64,000 bases of DNA, from NCBI GenBank assembly GCA_948099385.1, contig CANUEZ040000028.1:992001-1056000 (forward strand), written 5' to 3'. Below are positions 50,501-63,700 of this stretch, piece by piece. Numbering within the stretch: the stretch's first letter is position 1; the number at the start of each line of letters is the position of its first letter. The position numbers and the translations under genes are program-made. The DNA is from Fasciola hepatica (lineage: Eukaryota; Platyhelminthes; Trematoda; Plagiorchiida; Fasciolidae). Below the pieces are notes generated by a model. That model worked only from the letters and a program-made list of their open reading frames with translations. It searched no databases and had not been told where the DNA came from.

Positions 50501-53500
50501 CAGGGAGTAGTCGTACGTGATGAGTGTGAAAATGGTGTTGGCGTTGGTGTGGTTTCGAGGGTCATTTGGTGTTGTCATCGAGATGGAATGGGATTGTACT
50601 GATGTTGGAAATGGATACTTGTGACGAAGTGAGGTCGTTGTGAATGTTCTCCTTGTTGATGGAGGTGTTGAGTTTTGAAGAAATAGCATGTGATGGTTAT
50701 GGTGGACTGTGGAAGGAAGGATGGATGGATTGATGGATGGATGGATGGATGTTGCGATGTGTGTGCGAATGAAATTGCAGTTTTGAATGACGTGGATGTT
50801 GGTGAATTGTGTGTGAATGATTGGTGGTAATATTAGGGAGTAGGCATACGTGATGAGTGTGAAAATGGTGTTGGCGTTGGTGTGGTTTCGAGGGTCATTT
50901 CGTGTTGTCATCGAGATTGAATGGGATTGTACTGATGTTGGAAATGGATACTTGTGACGAAGTGAGGTCGTTGTGAATGTTCTCCGTGTTGATGGAGGTG
51001 TTGAGTTTTGAAGAAATAGCATATGATTGTGATGGTGGACTGTGGAAGGAAGGAAGGATGGATGGATGGATGGATGTTTGGATTTACGGATGTATGGATG
51101 GATGTTGCGATGTGTGTGCGAATGAAATTGCAGTTTTGGATTAGGTGGATGTTGGTGAATTGTGTGTGGATGATTGGTGGTAATATTAGGGAGTAGGCAT
51201 ACGTGATGAGTGTGAAAATGGTGTTGGCATTGGTGTGGTTTCGAGGGTCATTTCGTGTTGTCATCGAGATTGAATGGGATTGTACTGATGTTGGAAATGG
51301 ATACTTGTGACGAAGTGAGGTCGTTGTGAATGTTCTCCGTGTTGATGGAGGTGTTGAGTTTTGAAGAAATAGCGTATGATTGTGACGGTGGACTGTGGAA
51401 GGAAGAAAGGAAGGATGGATGGATGGATGTATGGATGGATGTTGCGATGTGCTCGCCATCGAATTTGTATTTTTGAAGGACATGTGGATTGGTGAGTTTT
51501 GTGTGGGTGATTGGTTGTAATATTAGGGGTTAGGCATACGTGATGAGTGTGAAAATGGTGTTGGCGTTGGTGTGGTTTCGAGCGTCATTTGGTGTTGTCA
51601 TCGAGATGGAATGGGATTGTGCTGGTGTTGGAAATGGATACTTGTGACGAAGTGAGGTCGTTGTGAATGTTCTCCGTGTCGATGGAGGTGTTGAGTTTTG
51701 AAGAAATAGCATATGATTGTGATGGTTGAATGTGGAAGGTAAAAAGGGATGCATGGAAGGATGGATGGATTTATGGATGTATGGATGGATGTTGCGATGT
51801 GTGTGCGAATGAAATTGCAGTTTTGGATTAGGTGGATTTTGGTGAATTGTGTGTGGATGATTGGTGGTAATATTCGGAATTAGGCATACGTGATGAGTGT
51901 GAGAATGGTGTTGGCGTTGGTGTGGTTTCGAGGGTCATTTCGTGTTGTCATCGAGATTGAATGGGATTGTACTGATGTTGGAAATGGATACTTGTGACGA
52001 AGTGAGGTCGTTGTGAATGTTCTCCGTGTTGATGGAGGTGTTGAGTTTTGAAGAAATAGCATATGATTGTGATGGTGGACTGTGGAAGGAAGGAAGGAAG
52101 GATGGATGGATGGATGTTTGGATTTACGGATGTATGGATGGACGTTGCGATGTGCTCGCCATCGAATTTGTATTTTTGAAGGACATGTGGATTGGTGAAT
52201 TGTGTGTGGGTGATGGGTTGTTATATCAGGGAGTAGTCGTACGTGATGAGTGTGAAAATGGTGTTGGCATTGGTGTGGTTTCGAGGGTCATTTCGTGTTG
52301 TCATCGAGATTGAATGGGATTGTACTGATGTTGGAAATGGATACTTGTGACGAAGTGAGGTCGTTGTGAATGTTCTCCGTGTTGATGGAGGTGTTGAGTT
52401 TTGAAGAAATAGCGTATGATTGTGACGGTGGACTGTAGAAGGAAGAAAGGAAGGATGGATGGATGGATGTATGGATGGATGTTGCGATGTGCTCGCCATC
52501 GAATTTGTATTTTTGAAGGACATGTGGATTGGTGAATTTTGTGTGGGTGATTGGTTGTAATATTAGGGGTTAGGCATACGTGATGAGTGTGAAAATGGTG
52601 TTGGCGTTGGTGTGGTTTCGAGCGTCATTTGGTGTTGTCATCGAGATGGAATGGGATTGTGCTGGTGTTGGAAATGGATACTTGTGACGAAGTGAGGTCG
52701 TTGTGAATGTTCTCCGTGTTGATGGAGGTGTTGAGTTTTGAAGAAATAGCATATGATTGTGATGGTTGAATGTGGAAGGTAAAAAGGGATGCATGGAAGG
52801 ATGGATGGATTTATGGATGTATGGATGGATGTTGCGATGTGTGTGCGAATGAAATTGCAGTTTTGGATTAGGTGGATTTTGGTGAATTGTGTGTGGATGA
52901 TTGGTGGTAATATTCGGAATTAGGCATACGTGATGAGTGTGAGAATGGTGTTGGCGTTGGTGTGGTTTCGAGGGTCATTTCGTGTTGTCATCGAGATTGA
53001 ATGGGATTGTACTGATGTTGGAAATGGATACTTGTGACGAAGTGAGGTCGTTGTGAATGTTCTCCGTGTTGATGGAGGTGTTGAGTTTTGAAGAAATAGC
53101 ATATGATTGTGATGGTGGACTGTGGAAGGAAGGAAGGAAGGATGGATGGATGGATGTTTGGATTTACGGATGTATGGATGGACGTTGCGATGTGCTCGCC
53201 ATCGAATTTGTATTTTTGAAGGACATGTGGATTGGTGAATTGTGTGTGGGTGATTGGTGGTAATATTCGGAATTAGGCATACGTGATGAGTGTGAGAATG
53301 GTGTTGGCGTTGGTGTGGTTTCGAGGGTCATTTCGTGTTGTCATCGAGATTGAATGGGATTGTACTGATGTTGGAAATGGATACTTGTGACGAAGTGAGG
53401 TCGTTGTGAATGTTCTCCGTGTTGATGGAGGTGTTGAGTTTTGAAGAAATAGCATATGATTGTGATGGTGGACTGTGGAAGGAAGGATGGATGGATTGAT

Positions 53501-56500
53501 GGATGGATGGATGGATGTTGCGATGTGTGTGCGAATGAAATTGCAGTTTTGAATGACGTGGATGTTGGTGAATTGTGTGTGAATGATTGGTGGTAATATT
53601 AGGGAGTAGGCATACGTGATGAGTGTGAAAATGGTGTTGGCATTGGTGTGGTTTCGAGGGTCATTTCGTGTTGTCATCGAGATTGAATGGGATTGTACTG
53701 ATGTTGGAAATGGATACTTGTGACGAAGTGAGGTCGTTGTGAATGTTCCTCGTGTTGATGGAGGTGTTGAGTTTTGAAGAAATAGCATATGATTGTGATG
53801 GTGGACTGTGGAAGGAAGGATGGATTTACGGATGTATGGATGGATGTTGCGATGTGCTCGCCATCGAATTTGTATTTTTGAAGGACATGTGGATTGGTGA
53901 ATTTTGTGTGGGTGATTGGTTGTAATATTAGGGGTTAGGCATACGTGATGAGTGTGAAAATGGTGTTGGCGTTGGTGTGGTTTCGAGCGTCATTTGGTGT
54001 TGTCATCGAGATGGAATGGGATTGTGCTGGTGTTGGAAATGGATACTTGTGACGAAGTGAGGTCGTTGTGAATGTTCTCCGTGTCGATGGAGGTGTTGAG
54101 TTTTGAAGAAATAGCATGTGATTGTGATGGTGGACTGTGGAAGGAAGGATGGATGGATGGATGGATGGATGGATGCATGGATGGATGGATGGTTGTATGG
54201 CTGCATGATGCGATGTGCTCGCTATCGAATTTGTATTTTTGAGAGACCTGTGGATTAATGAATTGTGTGTGGGTGATTGGTTGTAATATTAGGGAGTAGG
54301 CATACTTGATGAGTGTGAAAATGGTGTTGGCGTTGGTGTGGTTTCGAGGGTCATTTCGTGTTGTCATCGAGATTGAATGGGATTCTACTGATGTTGGAAA
54401 TGGATACTTGTGACGAAGTGAGGTCGTTGTGAATGTTCTCCGTGTTGATGGAGGTGTTGAGTTTTGAAGAAATAGCATATGATTGTGATGGTTGAATGTG
54501 GAAGGTAAAAAGGGATGCATGGAAGGATGGATGGATTTATGGATGTATGGATGAATGTTGCGATGTGTGTGCGAATGAAATTGCAGTTTTGGATTAGGTG
54601 GATTTTGGTGAATTTTGTGTGGATGATTGGTGGTAATATTCGGAATTAGGCATACGTGATGAGTGTGAGAATGGTGTTGGCGTTGGTGTGGTTTCGAGGG
54701 TCATTTCGTGTTGTCATCGAGACTGAATGGGATTCTACTGATGTTGGAAATGGATACTTGTGACGAAGTGAGGTCGTTGTGAATGTTCTCCGTGTTGATG
54801 GAGGTGTTGAGTTTTGAAGAAATAGCATATGATTGTGACGGTGGACTGTAGAAGGAAGGAAGAAAGGATGGATGGATGGATTGATGGATGAATGGATGGG
54901 TGGATGCATGGATGGCTTTATGGATGGAGGTTGCGATGTGCTCGCCCACGATTTTGTATTTTTCAGTGACGTGTGGATTGGTGAATTTTGTGTGGGTGAT
55001 TGGTTGTAATATTAGGGGTTAGGCATACGTGATGAGTGTGAATATGGTGTTGGCGTTGGTGTTGTTTCGACTGTCATTTGGTGTTGTCATCGAGATGGAA
55101 TGGGATTGTGCTGGTGTTGGAAATGGATACTTGTGACGAAGTGAGGTGATTGTGAATGTTCTCCGTGTCGATGGAGGTGTTGAGTTTTGAAGAAATAGCA
55201 TATGATTGTGATGGTGGACTGTGGAAGGAAGGATGGATTGATGGATGGATGGATGGATGCATGGATGGATGGATGGTTGTATGGCTGCATGATGCGATGT
55301 GCTCGCTATCGAATTTGTATTTTTGAGGGACCTGTGGAATAATGAATTGTGTGTGGGTGATTGGTTGTAATATTAGGGAGTAGGCATACTTGATGAGTGT
55401 GAAAATGGTGTTGGCGTTGGTGTGGTTTCGAGGGTCATTTCGTGTTGTCATCGAGATTGAATGGGATTGTACTGATGTTGGAAATGGATACTTGTGACGA
55501 AGTGAGGTCGTTGTGAATGTTCTCCGTGTTGATGGAGGTGTTGAGTTTTGAAGAAATAGCATATGGTTGTGATGGTGGACTGTGGAAGGAAGGAAGGATG
55601 GATGGATGGATGTGTGGATTTACGGATGTATGGATGGATGTTGCGATGTGTGTGCGAATGAAATTGCAGTTTTGGATAAGGTGGATTTTGGTGAATTGTG
55701 TGTGGATGATTGGTGGTAATATTAGGGAGTAGGCATACGTGATGAGTGTGAAAATGGTGTTGGCATTGGTGTGGTTTCGAGGGTCATTTCGTGTTTTCAT
55801 CGAGATTGAATGGGATTGTACTGATGTTGGAAATGGATACTTGTGACGAAGTGAGGTCGTTGTGAATGTTCTCCGTGTTGATGGAGGTGTTGAGTTTTGA
55901 AGAAATAGCATATGATTGTGACGGTGGACTGTAGAAGGAAAGAAGAAAGGATGGATGGATGGATGGATGGATGGATGCATGGATGGATGGATGGTTGTAT
56001 GGCTGCATGATGCGATGTGCTCGCTATCGAATTTGTATTTTTGAGGGACCTGTGGAATAATGAATTGTGTGTGGGTGATTGGTTGTAATATTAGGGAGTA
56101 GGCATACTTGATGAGTGTGAAAATGGTGTTGGCGTTGGTGTGGTTTCGAGGGTCATTTCGTGTTGTCATCGAGATTGAATGGGATTGTACTGATGTTGGA
56201 AATGGATACTTGTGACGAAGTGAGGTCGTTGTGAATGTTCTCCGTGTTGATGGAGGTGTTGAGTTTTGAAGAAATAGCATATGGTTGTGATGGTGGACTG
56301 TGGAAGGAAGGAAGGAAGGATGGATGGATGGATGTTTGGATTTACGGATGTATGGATGGATGTTGCGATGTGCTCGCCATCGAATTTGTATTTTTGAAGG
56401 ACAGGTGGATTGGTGAATTGTGTGTGGGTGATGGGTTGTTATATCAGGGAGTAGTTGTACGTGATGAGTGTGAAATGATGTTGGCGGTTGTGTGGTTCCG

Positions 56501-57039
56501 AGGGTCATTTCGTGTTGTCATCGAGATTGAATGGGATTGTACTGATGTTGGAAATGGATACTTGTGACCAAATGAGGTCGTTGTGAGTGCTCTCCTTGTT
56601 GATGGAGGTGTTGAGTTTTGAAGAAATAGCATGTGATGGTTATGGTGGACTGTGGAAGGAAGGATGGATGGATTGATGGATGGATGGATGGATGTTGCGA
56701 TGTGTATGCGAATGAATATGCAGTTTTGGATTAGGTGGATTTTGGTGAATTGTGTGTGGATGATTGGTGGTAATATTCGGAATTAGGCATACGTGATGAG
56801 TGTGAGAATGGTGTTGGCGTTGGTGTGGTTTCGAGGGTCATTTCGTGTTTTCATCGAGATTGAATGGGATTCTACTGATGTTGGAAATGGATACTTGTGA
56901 CGAAGTGAGGTCGTTGTGAATGTTCTCCGTGTTGATGGAGGTGTTGAGTTTTGAAGAAATAGCATATGATTGTGATGGTGGACTGTGGAAGGAAGGAAGG
57001 ATGGATGGATGGATGGATGTTTGGATTTACGGATGTATG

Positions 57040-60000
57040 GATGGATGTTGCGATGTGCTCGCCATCGAATTTGTATTTTTGAAGGACAGGTGGATTGGTG
57101 AATTGTGTGTGGGTGATGGGTTGTAATATCAGGGAGTAGTTGTACGTGATGAGTGTGAAATGATGTTGGCGGTTGTGTGGTTCCGAGGGTCATTTCGTGT
57201 TGTCATCGAGATTGAATGGGATTGTACTGATGTTGGAAATGGATACTTGTGACCAAATGAGGTCGTTGTGAATGCTCTCCTTGTTGATGGAGGTGTTGAG
57301 TTTTGAAGAAATAGCATATGATTGTGATGGTAGACTGTGGAAGGAAGGATGGATGGATTGATGGATGGATGGATGGATGTTGCGATGTGTGTGCGAATGA
57401 ATATGCAGTTTTGGATGACGTGGAGATTGGTGAATTGTGTGTGGATGATTGGTGGTAATATTAGGGAGTAGGCATACGTGATGAGTGTGAAAATGGTGTT
57501 GGCGTTGGTGTGGTTTCGAGCGTCATTTCGTGTTGTCATCGAGATTGAATGGGATTGTACTGATGTTGGAAATGGATACTTGTGACGAAGTGAGGTCGTT
57601 GTGAATGTTCTCCGTGTTGATGGAGGTGTTGAGTTTTGAAGAAATAGCATATGATTGTGATGGTGGACTGTGGAAGGAAGGAAGGAAGGATGGATGGATG
57701 GATGTTTGGATTTACGGATGTATGGATGGATGTTGCGATGTGCTCGCCATCGAATTTGTATTTTTGAAGGACATGTGGATTGGTGAATTCTGTGTGGGTG
57801 ATGGGTTGTAATATCAGGGAGTAGTTGTACGTGATGAGTGTGAAATGGTGTTGGCGGTTGTGCTGTCCCGAGAGTCATTTCGTGTTGTCATCGAGATTGA
57901 ATGGGATTGTACTGATGTTGGAAATGGATACTTGTGACCGAATGAGGTCGTTGTGAGTGCTCTCCTTGTTGATGGAGGTGTTGAGTTTTGAAGAAATAGC
58001 ATATGATTGTGATGGTGGACTGTGGAAGGAAGGAAGGAAGGATGGATGGATGGATGTTTGGATTTACGGATGTATGGGTGGATGTTGCGATGTGCTCGCC
58101 ATCGAATTTGTATTTTTGAAGGACAGGTGGATTGGTGAATTGTGTGTGGGTGATGGGTTGTTATATCAAGGAGTAGTTGTACGTGATGAGTGTGAAATGG
58201 TGTTGGCGTTGGTGTGGTTTCGAGGGTCATTTCGTGTTGTCATCGAGATTGAATGGGATTGTACTGATGTTGGAAATGGATACTTGTGACGAAGTGAGGT
58301 CGTTGTGAATGTTCTCCGTGTTGATGGAGGTGTTGAGTTTTGAAGAAATGGCATATGATTGTGATGGTGGACTGTGAAAGGAAGGATGGATGGATTGATG
58401 GATGGATGGATGGATGTTGCGATGTGTGTGCGAATGAATATGCAGTTTTGGATTAGGTGGATTTTGGTGAATTGTGTGTGGATGATTGGTGGTAATATTC
58501 GGAATTAGGCATACGTGATGAGTGTGAAAATGGTGTTGGCGTTGGTGTGGTTTCGAGGGTCATTTCGTGTTTTCATCGAGATTGAATGGGATTCTACTGA
58601 TGTTGGAAATGGATACTTGTGACGAAGTGAGGTCGTTGTGAATGTTCTCCGTGTTGATGGAGGTGTTGAGTTTTGAAGAAATAGCATATGATTGTGATGG
58701 TGGACTGTGGAAGGAAGGGAGGAAGGATGGATGGATGGATGTTTGGATTTACGGATGTATGGATGGATGTTGCGATGTGCTCGCCATCGAATTTGTATTT
58801 TTGAAGGACAGGTGGATTGGTGAATTGTGTGTGGGTGATGGGTTGTAATATCAGGGAGTAGTTGTACGTGATGAGTGTGAAATGGTGTTGGCGGTTGTGT
58901 GGTTCCGAGGGTCATTTCGTGTTGTCATCGAGATTGAATGGGATTGTACTGATGTTGGAAATGGATGCTTGTGACGATGTGAGTTCGTTGTGAGTGCTCT
59001 CCTTGTTGATGGAGGTGTTGAGTTTTGAAGAAATAGCATGTGATGGTTATGGTGGACTGTGGAAGGAAGGACGGATGGATTGATGGATGGATGGATGGAT
59101 GTTGCGATGTGTGTGCGAATGAATATGCAGTTTTGGATGACGTGGAGATTGGTGAATTGTGTGTGGATGATTGGTGGTAATATTAGGGAGTAAGCATACG
59201 TGATGAATGTGAAAATGGTGTTGGCGTTGGTGTGGTTTCGAGGGTCATTTCGTGTTGTCCTCGAGATTGAATGGGATTGTACTGATGTTGGAAATGGATA
59301 CTTGTGACGAAGTGAGGTCGTTGTGAATGTTCTCCGTGTTGATGGAGGTGTTGAGTTTTGAAGAAATAGCATATGATTGTGATGGTGGACTGTGGAAGGA
59401 AGGAAGGAAGGATGGATGGATGGATGTTTGGATTTACGGATGTATGGATGGATGTTGCGATGTGCTCGCCATCGAATTTGTATTTTTGAAGGACATGTGG
59501 ATTGGTGAATTCTGTGTGGGTGATGGGTTGTAATATCAGGGAGTAGTTGTACGTGATGAGTGTGAAATGGTGTTGGCGGTTGTGCTGTTCCGAGAGTCAT
59601 TTCGTGTTGTCATCGAGATTGAATGGGATTGTACTGATGTTGGAAATGGATACTTGTGACCGAATGAGGTCGTTGTGAGTGCTCTCCTTGTTGATGGAGG
59701 TGTTGAGTTTTGAAGAAATAGCATATGATTGTGATGGTGGACTGTGGAAGGAAGGAAGGAAGGATGGATGGATGGATGTTTGGATTTACGGATGTATGGG
59801 TGGATGTTGCGATGTGCTCGCCATCGAATTTGTATTTTTGAAGGACAGGTGGATTGGTGAATTGTGTGTGGGTGATGGGTTGTTATATCAAGGAGTAGTT
59901 GTACGTGATGAGTGTGAAATGGTGTTGGCGTTGGTGTGGTTTCGAGGGTCATTTCGTGTTGTCATCGAGATTGAATGGGATTGTACTGATGTTGGAAATG

Positions 60001-63000
60001 GATACTTGTGACGAAGTGAGGTCGTTGTGAATGTTCTCCGTGTTGATGGAGGTGTTGAGTTTTGAAGAAATGGCATATGATTGTGATGGTGGACTGTGGA
60101 AGGAAGGATGGATGGATTGATGGATGGATGGATGGATGTTGCGATGTGTGTGCGAATGAATATGCAGTTTTGGATTAGGTGGATTTTGGTGAATTGTGTG
60201 TGGATGATTGGTTGTAATATTCGGAATTAGGCATACGTGATGAGTGTGAAAATGGTGTTGGCGTTGGTGTGGTTTCGAGGGTCATTTCGTGTTTTCATCG
60301 AGATTGAATGGGATTCTACTGATGTTGGAAATGGATACTTGTGACGAAGTGAGGTCGTTGTGAATGTTCTCCGTGTTGATGGAGGTGTTGAGTTTTGAAG
60401 AAATAGCATATGATTGTGATGGTGGACTGTGGAAGGAAGGGAGGAAGGATGGATGGATGGATGTTTGGATTTACGGATGTATGGATGGATGTTGCGATGT
60501 GCTCGCCATCGAATTTGTATTTTTGAAGGACAGGTGGATTGGTGAATTGTGTGTGGGTGATGGGTTGTAATATCAGGGAGTAGTTGTACGTGATGAGTGT
60601 GAAATGGTGTTGGCGGTTGTGTGGTTCCGAGGGTCATTTCGTGTTGTCATCGAGATTGAATGGGATTGTACTGATGTTGGAAATGGATGCTTGTGACGAT
60701 GTGAGTTCGTTGTGAGTGCTCTCCTTGTTGATGGAGGTGTTGAGTTTTGAAGAAATAGCATGTGATGGTTATGGTGGACTGTGGAAGGAAGGACGGATGG
60801 ATTGATGGATGGATGGATGGATGTTGCGATGTGTGTGCGAATGAATATGCAGTTTTGGATGACGTGGAGATTGGTGAATTGTGTGTGGATGATTGGTGGT
60901 AATATTAGGGAGTAAGCATACGTGATGAGTGTGAAAATGGTGTTGGCGTTGGTGTGGTTTCGAGGGTCATTTCGTGTTGTCCTCGAGATTGAATGGGATT
61001 GTACTGATGTTGGAAATGGATACTTGTGACGAAGTGAGGTCGTTGTGAATGTTCTCCGTGTTGATGGAGGTGTTGAGTTTTGAAGAAATAGCATATGATT
61101 GTGATGGTGGACTGTGGAAGGAAGGAAGGAAGGATGGATGGATGGATGTTTGGATTTACGGATGTATGGATGGATGTTGCGATGTGCTCGCCATCGAATT
61201 TGTATTTTTGAAGGACATGTGGATTGGTGAATTGTGTGTGGGTGATGGGTTGTTATATCAGGGAGTAGTCGTACGTGATGAGTGTGAAAATGGTGTTGGC
61301 GTTGGTGTGGTTTCGAGGGTCATTTTGTGTTGTCATCGAGATGGAATGGGATTGTACTGATGTTGGAAATGGATACTTGTGACCAAATGAGGTCGTTGTG
61401 AATGCTCTCCTTGTTGATGGAGGTGTTGAGGTTTGAAGAAATAGCATGTGATGGTTATGGTGGACTGTGGAAGGAAGGATGGATGGATTGATGGATGGAT
61501 GGATGGATGTTGCGATGTGTGTGCGAATGAAATTGCAGTTTTGAATGACGTGGATGTTGGTGAATTGTGTGTGAATGATTGGTGGTAATATTAGGGAGTA
61601 GGCATACGTGATGAGTGTGAAAATGGTGTTGGCGTTGGTGTGGCTTCGAGGGTCATTTGGTGTTGTCATCGAGATGGAATGGGATTGTACTGATGTTAGA
61701 AATGGATACTTGTGACGAAGTGAGGTCGTTGTGAATGTTCTCCGTGTTGATGGAGGTGTTGAGTTTTGAAGAAATAGCATATGATTGTGATGGTTGAATG
61801 TGGAAGGTAGAAAGGATGCATGGAAGGATGGATGGATGTATGGATGTATGGATGGATGTTGCGATGTGTGTGCGAATGAATATGCAGTTTTGGATTAGGT
61901 GGATTTTGGTGAATTGTGTGTGGATGATTGGTGGTAATATTCGGAATTAGGCATACGTGATGAGTGTGAGAATGGTGTTGGCGTTGGTGTGGTTTCGAGG
62001 GTCAGTTCGTTCTTTCATCGAGATTGAATGGGATTCTACTGATGTTGGAAATGGATACTTGTGACGAAGTGAGGTCGTTGTGAATGTTCTCCGTGTTGAT
62101 GGAGGTGTTGAGTTTTGAAGAAATAGCATATGATTGTGATGGTGGACTGTGGAAGGAAGGAAGGAAGGATGGATGGATGGATGTTTGGATTTACGGATGT
62201 ATGGATGGATGTTGCGATGTGCTCGCCATCGAATTTGTATTTTTGAAGGACAGGTGGATTGATGAATTGTGTGTGGGTGATGGGTTGTAATATCAGGGAG
62301 TAGTTGTACGTGATGAGTGTGAAATGGTGTTGGCGGTTGTGTGGTTCCGAGGGTCATTTCGTGTTGTCATCGAGATTGAATGGGATTGTACTGATGTTGG
62401 AAATGGATACTTGTGACCAAATGAGGTCGTTGTGAGTGCTCTCCTTGTTGATGGAGGTGTTGAGTTTTGAAGAAATAGCATGTGATGGTTATGGTGGACT
62501 GTGGAAGGGAGGATGGATGGATTGATGGATGCATAGATGGACGTTGCGATGTGTGTGCGAATGAAATTGCAGTTTTGAATGACGTGGAGATTGGTGAATT
62601 GTGTGTGGATGATTAGTGGTAATATTCGGAATTAGGCATACGTGATGAGTGTGAAACTGGTGTTGGCGTTGGTGTGGTTTCGAGGGTCATTTCGTGTTGT
62701 CATCGAGATTGAATGGGATTGTACTGATGTTGGAAATGGATACTTGTGACGAAGTGAGGTCGTTGTGAATGTTCTCCGTGTTGATGGAGGTGTTGAGTTT
62801 TGAAGAAATAGCATATGATTGTGATGGTGGACTGTGGAAGGAAGGAAGGAAGGATGGATGGATGGATGTTTGGATTTACGGATGTATGGATGGATGTTGC
62901 GATGTGCTCGCCATCGAATTTGTATTTTTGAAGGACATGTGGATTGGTGAATTGTGTGTGGGTGATGGGTTGTTATATCAGGGAGTAGTCGTACGTGATG

Positions 63001-63700
63001 AGTGTGAAAATGGTGTTGGCGTTGGTGTGGTTTCGAGGGTCATTTTGTGTTGTCATCGAGATGGAATGGGATTGTACTGATGTTGGAAATGGATACTTGT
63101 GACCAAATGAGGTCGTTGTGAATGCTCTCCTTGTTGATGGAGGTGTTGAGTTTTGAAGAAATAGCATGTGATGGTTATGGTGGACTGTGGAAGGAAGGAT
63201 GGATGGATTGATGGATGGATGAATGGATGTTGCGATGTGTGTGCGAATGAAATTGCAGTTTTGAATGACGTGGATGTTGGTGAATTGTGTGTGAATGATT
63301 GGTGGTAATATTAGGGAGTAGGCATACGTGATGAGTGTGAAAATGGTGTTGGCGTTGGTGTGGCTTCGAGGGTCATTTGGTGTTGTCATCGAGATGGAAT
63401 GGGATTGTACTGATGTTGGAAATGGATACTTGTGACGAAGTGAGGTCGTTGTGAATGTTCTCCGTGTTGATGGAGGTGTTGAGTTTTGAAGAAATAGCAT
63501 ATGATTGTGATGGTGGACTGTGGAAGGAAGGAAGGAAGGATGGATGGATGGATGTTTGGATTTACGGATGTATGGATGGATGTTGCGATGTGCTCGCCAT
63601 CGAATTTGTATTTTTGAAGGACATGTGGATTGGTGAATTGTGTTTTTGTGATGGGTTGTTATATCAGGGAGTAGTCGTACGTGATGAGTGTGAAAATGGT
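57040..63700 (+). repeat. Higher-order repeat of five monomers, about 1,721 bp
   Basis: Diagnostic cores occur in the order A-B-A-A-B at 57040-58420, again A-B-A-A-B at 58770-60140, then A-B-A-B-B at 60490-61860 and A-B-A-B onward. Equivalent points lie 1,722 bases apart in the first shift (for example 57814 to 59536 and 58505 to 60227) and 1,720 in the later one (61253 to 62973). The minus-strand translation of 58505-58915 is identical to that of 60227-60637. Monomers inside one unit differ far more from one another than the units do. Confidence 0.85.
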
